Part shown: one piece after another, positions 62,280-64,000 of the stretch
How the letters are laid out: each line of letters starts with the position of its first letter
Numbering within the stretch: the first letter of the stretch is position 1
NCBI RefSeq assembly: GCF_035582795.1
Contig: NC_134370.1
Coordinates: forward strand, 40,039,501-40,103,500
Direction of reading: 5' to 3'
From: Mycteria americana
Taxonomy: Eukaryota; Chordata; Aves; Ciconiiformes; Ciconiidae
Length of the DNA stretch: 64,000 nucleotides
Program-made: the position numbers and the translations under genes
The notes under the pieces: model-generated
Databases searched by the model: none
The model's input: only the letters and a program-made list of their open reading frames with translations
Told to the model about the DNA's origin: nothing

Positions 62280-63920
62280 CTACACCATGTCTCTAAGTAC
62301 CTCATCCAAACGTCCTTTAAATACCTCCAGGGATGGCGACTCAACCACTTCCCTGGGCAGTCTGTTCCAATGCTTGATAACCCTCTCAGTGAAGAAAAAT
62401 TTCCTAATATCCAGTCTAAACCTCCCCTGGCGCAACTTAAGGCCATTTCCTCTTGTCCTATCACTTGTTACCTGGGAGAAGAGACCGACCCCCACCTCTC
62501 TACAACCTCCTTTCAGGTAGTTGTAGAGAGCAATAAGGTCTCCCCTCAGCCTCCTTTTCTCCAGGCTAAACAGTCCCAGCTCCCTCAGCCGCTCCTCATA
62601 AGGCTTGTGCTCCAGACCCTTCACCAGCTTCGTTGCCCTTCTCTGGACACGCTCCAGCACCTCAATGTCCCTCTTGTAGTGGGGGGCCCAAAACTGAACA
62701 CAGTATTCGAGGTGCGGCCTCACCAGTGCCGAGTACAGGGGCACAATCACTTCCCTAGTCCTGCTGGCCACGCTATTTTTGATACAAGCCAGGATGCCAT
62801 TGGCCTTCTTGGCCGCCTGGGCACACTGCTGGCTCATAGTCAGGAGGCTGTCAACCAACACCCCCAGGTCCTTCTCTGCCAGGCAGCTTTCCAGCCACTC
62901 TTCCCCAAGCCTGTAGCGTTGCATGGGGTTGCTGTGGCCCAAGTGCAGGACCTTGCACTTGGCCTTGTTAAACCTCATACAATTCACCCCAGCCCATCGA
63001 TCCAGCCTGTCCAGGTCCCTCTGCAGAGCCTGCCTACCCTCAAGCAGATCAACACTCCCACACAACTTGGTGTCGTCTGCAAACTTACTGAGAGTACACT
63101 CGATCCCTTCGTCCAGATCATTGATAAAGATGTTAAACAGAACTGGCCCCAACACCGAGCCCTGGGGAACACCGCTTGTGACCGGCCGCCAACCGGAGTA
63201 AACTCCATTCACCACCACTCTTTGGGCCCGGCCATCCAGCCAGTTCTTTACCCAGCAAAGAGTACACCCGTCCAAGCCATGAGCAGCCAGTTTCTCCAGG
63301 AGAATGCTGTGGGAAACCGTGTCAAAGGCTTTACTGAAGTCTAGATAGACAACATCCACAGCCTTTCCCTCATCCACTAGGCGGGTCACCTTGTCGTAGA
63401 AGGAGATCAGGTTGGTCAAGCAGGACCTGCCTTTCCTGAACCCATGCTGGCTGGGCTTGATCCCTTGGTTATTCTCTACATGCCGTGTGATAGCACTCAG
63501 GATGATCTGCTCCATCAGCTTCCCTGGCACCGAGGTCAGGCTGACAGGCCTGTAGTTCCCCGGGTCCTCCTTCCGGCCCTTCTTGAAGATGGGTGTCACA
63601 TTAGCTAATCTCCAGTCAGCAGGGACTTCCCCAGTTAGCCAGGACTGCTGGTAAATGATAGAAAGGGGCTTAGTGAGCTCTTCTGCCAGCTCCTTCAACA
63701 CTCTCGGGTGGATCTCATCAGGCCCCATAGACTTGTGAGTGTCTAAGTGGTGCAACAGGTCACTCACCATTTCCCCCTGGATTATGGGGGCTCCAGTCTG
63801 GTCCCCATCCCTATCTTCCAACTCCAGGGGCTGGGTACCCATAGAACATTCGGCCCTGCTAATAAAGACTGAGGCAAAGAAGGCATTAAGTACCTCAGCC
63901 TTTTCCTCATCCTTGGTCAC
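62280..63920 (-). CDS. CR1 ORF2 C-terminal part: reverse transcriptase (interrupted upstream)
   Basis: This 546-codon frame encodes the reverse transcriptase and C-terminal region of CR1 ORF2p, the enzyme that copies CR1 RNA into DNA at the target site. Visible blocks: PGNYRPVSL (120-128), [11 protein letters not shown] (157-167), motif [12 protein letters not shown] (190-200) with catalytic Asp194, [11 protein letters not shown] (249-259), and motif C KFADDTKL (279-286) with Asp282 and Asp283. The C-terminal region has [20 protein letters not shown] (441-460) and ends VLRDMV. No catalytic residue is obviously lost. The nominal first codon is a GTG inside ORF2, not a real start. The same frame continues upstream through a stop codon (TAG at 63948-63950) into further CR1-like sequence (KYISSKRRAKENL), so the N-terminal endonuclease would be made separately, if present at all beyond the window. 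It is probably not an active element. Confidence 0.93.
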   Translation of the reverse strand: MTKDEEKAEVLNAFFASVFISRAECSMGTQPLELEDRDGDQTGAPIIQGEMVSDLLHHLDTHKSMGPDEIHPRVLKELAEELTKPLSIIYQQSWLTGEVPADWRLANVTPIFKKGRKEDPGNYRPVSLTSVPGKLMEQIILSAITRHVENNQGIKPSQHGFRKGRSCLTNLISFYDKVTRLVDEGKAVDVVYLDFSKAFDTVSHSILLEKLAAHGLDGCTLCWVKNWLDGRAQRVVVNGVYSGWRPVTSGVPQGSVLGPVLFNIFINDLDEGIECTLSKFADDTKLCGSVDLLEGRQALQRDLDRLDRWAGVNCMRFNKAKCKVLHLGHSNPMQRYRLGEEWLESCLAEKDLGVLVDSLLTMSQQCAQAAKKANGILACIKNSVASRTREVIVPLYSALVRPHLEYCVQFWAPHYKRDIEVLERVQRRATKLVKGLEHKPYEERLRELGLFSLEKRRLRGDLIALYNYLKGGCREVGVGLFSQVTSDRTRGNGLKLRQGRFRLDIRKFFFTERVIKHWNRLPREVVESPSLEVFKGRLDEVLRDMV

Positions 63921-63947
63921 TGTGTTCCCTCCCCCGCCTACTAGGGG

Positions 63948-63950
63948 CTA
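63948..63950 (-). other. In-frame premature stop in CR1 ORF2
   Basis: The minus-strand codon is TAG, 9 codons upstream of the GTG that opens the 546-codon frame. Seventeen further in-frame codons reading CR1-like protein continue to the window edge. A C-to-T change in a CAG codon is one possible origin, but that is inference. Confidence 0.85.
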
Positions 63951-64000
63951 GAGATTCTCCTTAGCTCTCCTTTTGCTGCTAATGTATTTGAAGAAGTGTT

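Larger units (their letters stand above)
62193..64000 (-). mobile_element. Young CR1 LINE, 3' half, continuing beyond the window
   Basis: On the minus strand this is the 3' part of a chicken-repeat-1 non-LTR retrotransposon, at least 1.8 kb long and cut by the window edge. It consists of the ORF2 C-terminal region, a short 3' UTR of about 87 bases containing GGTTGGACTCGATGATCTTA, and a 3' end made of octamer-type repeats (ATTCTGTG ATTCTGTA). No target duplication is expected for CR1 and none was sought. The long, almost uninterrupted frame contrasts with the decayed CR1 copies elsewhere in the window and marks this as the youngest CR1 here. The plus-strand open frames over this region are antisense shadows. 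Confidence 0.95.

Noticed and set aside
62217..63344. 375-codon plus-strand open frame, and shorter plus frames over 62047-63951
   Set aside because: They are antisense to the CR1 ORF2 reverse transcriptase, whose motifs are clear on the minus strand.
1..64000. CRISPR arrays, operons, phage genes, tRNA and rRNA genes
   Set aside because: No regularly spaced repeats, no ribosome-binding-site and start arrangement, no tRNA cloverleaf or rRNA signature seen; repeat content is vertebrate.

Overview
This window looks like a piece of a bird genome that is either intergenic or lies inside a very long intron. The evidence is the repeat content: a long young CR1 LINE at the right edge with CR1 3' octamers, several older 5'-truncated CR1 tails, one probable MIR relic, and two ERVK-type LTRs of a family I recognise from birds. 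The sequence is AT-rich with dense stop codons in all six frames. I see no intact host gene, rRNA, tRNA, CRISPR array, bacterial-style operon or phage.

Layout. 1-9456 is unannotated apart from one weak exon-like segment (about 4230-4315). 9457-12111 holds a pair of diverged copies of an unidentified dispersed repeat, an old CR1 tail abutting the second copy, and a candidate exon at 10503-10674. 16740-17336 is an LTR followed by a lysine-tRNA-type primer-binding site, the left end of an endogenous retrovirus whose internal genes I cannot see. 19803-20385 is an ancient CR1 with recognisable reverse-transcriptase pieces. 25811-26113 is another CR1 tail. 28-34 kb is rich in simple repeats, short tandem duplications and hairpins. 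36023-36262 is an ancient CR1 fragment. 40511-40586 is a second exon candidate with strong splice sites, phase-compatible with the first. 42015-42482 has a MIR-like relic and a CR1 3' tip. 49062-49649 is a solo LTR with near-matching 6-bp flanks. 50396-50540 is a third exon-like segment. 57654-57833 is an exact 90-bp tandem duplication. 61525-61690 is an old CR1 piece, and 62193-64000 is the young CR1, running off the window.

The only long coding sequence is the CR1 ORF2 C-terminal part on the minus strand (62280-63920), containing the reverse transcriptase with its catalytic Asp residues. One in-frame stop at 63948-63950 interrupts it near the right edge. The mobile elements do not work together as a system; they are independent insertions of different ages.

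I did not find a convincing undescribed biological system. The items most worth a second look are the exact 90-bp duplication, the unnamed repeat pair at 9.5 and 11.7 kb, the two phase-compatible exon candidates 30 kb apart, and the two LTRs that share ends but differ in the middle. All similarity statements are by eye and from memory of repeat families; no database search was run.
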